Assembly (NCBI GenBank): GCA_034440615.1 | Contig: JAOTOM010004006.1 | Coordinates: forward strand, 145,885 to 209,884 | Direction: 5' to 3' | Origin: Ashinkailepas kermadecensis | Taxonomy: Eukaryota; Arthropoda; Thecostraca; Neolepadidae | DNA length: 64,000 nt | In this document: positions 63,874-64,000 of the stretch, in pieces | Numbering within the stretch: the stretch's first letter is position 1 | Layout of the letters: each line of letters starts with the position of its first letter | Program-made: the position numbers and the translations under genes | Notes under the pieces: model-generated | The model's database searches: none | Told to the model about the DNA's origin: nothing | What the model saw: the letters and a program-made list of their open reading frames with translations, nothing else

Positions 63874-64000
63874 TCAGGTTCTTTTTTGGGATGTTTTCAT
63901 CAGCCGTTTTCTGATATTGATCTCGTTAATGTTCGTGAGGACGAAGCAGCGCACGGCCACCTCTCCCAGCTGCTGTGTGCAGCTGTCCTGACCGGTTGTG
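63874..64000 (-). CDS. Possible C-terminal exon of a gene beyond the right edge
   Basis: The minus strand is open from the window edge to TGA at 63874: ...DSCTQQLGEVAVRCFVLTN, INEINIRKRLMKTSQKRT. Codons up to about 63900 end mostly in G/C like the BRD7 and TPPP exons. No family recognised. The plus strand offers an alternative: an acceptor TTTTCATCAG at 63893-63902 followed by an open frame (DIDLVNVREDEAAHGHLSQ) to the edge. One of the two is probably coding. Confidence 0.4.
   Translation of the reverse strand, partial: TTGQDSCTQQLGEVAVRCFVLTNINEINIRKRLMKTSQKRT

Overview
This is a eukaryotic genomic window, most likely from an arthropod. The evidence is (CCTAA)n/(TTAGG)n tracts of the arthropod telomere type, non-LTR and Penelope-like retroelements, many short interspersed elements, and two intron-containing genes with GC-rich third codon positions. 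A crustacean would fit, but nothing in the sequence fixes the group. There is no bacterial gene content and no operon. Most long open frames are artefacts of stop-free GC-rich minisatellites or simple repeats.

Two protein genes are firmly supported, both on the minus strand and in tandem. (1) A BRD7-type bromodomain gene: eleven exons between 47928 and 27430, plus a possible first coding exon at 49709-49766. Splice sites were read by eye. All reading phases agree from 47928 down, and the order of domains follows vertebrate BRD7: Lys-rich N-terminus, bromodomain, DUF3512-like region, then the motifs DGTT, YDSTFANIS and LLDVLT. (2) A tubulin polymerization-promoting protein (TPPP/p25-alpha) gene: three exons, 24825-19657, giving a complete 162-residue protein.

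Layout. 0-19.6 kb: no recognisable gene, but several minisatellites (32 bp at 1.1 kb, 85 bp at 4.1 kb, a 2.4-kb 39/40-bp array at 6.4-8.85 kb, 63-87 bp at 14.8-15.4 kb) and a 0.47-kb GA/GATAGA microsatellite. 19.6-24.8 kb: TPPP, whose introns hold a tRNA-derived SINE with target-site duplication (TSD), a CR1-type LINE 3' end and a candidate inverted-repeat DNA element. 27.4-49.8 kb: BRD7, whose introns are full of minisatellites and LINE fragments. 49.8-64 kb: AT-rich and transposon-dense, with a Penelope-like inverted pair carrying hammerhead-like motifs, a family of fold-back elements with telomere-like inner ends, CR1 fragments, tRNA-derived SINEs, and two short unrecognised coding candidates.

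The most unusual observation is in BRD7. At four consecutive 5' splice sites (exons ending at 36482, 35044, 34269 and 30948) the exon end together with its GT donor is directly repeated into the intron, seeding minisatellites. At the last one the period is 48 bp (16 codons), so use of a downstream repeated donor would add 16-residue blocks in frame. A second useful result is that a tRNA-derived SINE (59361-59509) appears to share its 3' tail with the RNase H-bearing LINE inserted at 28098-29149.
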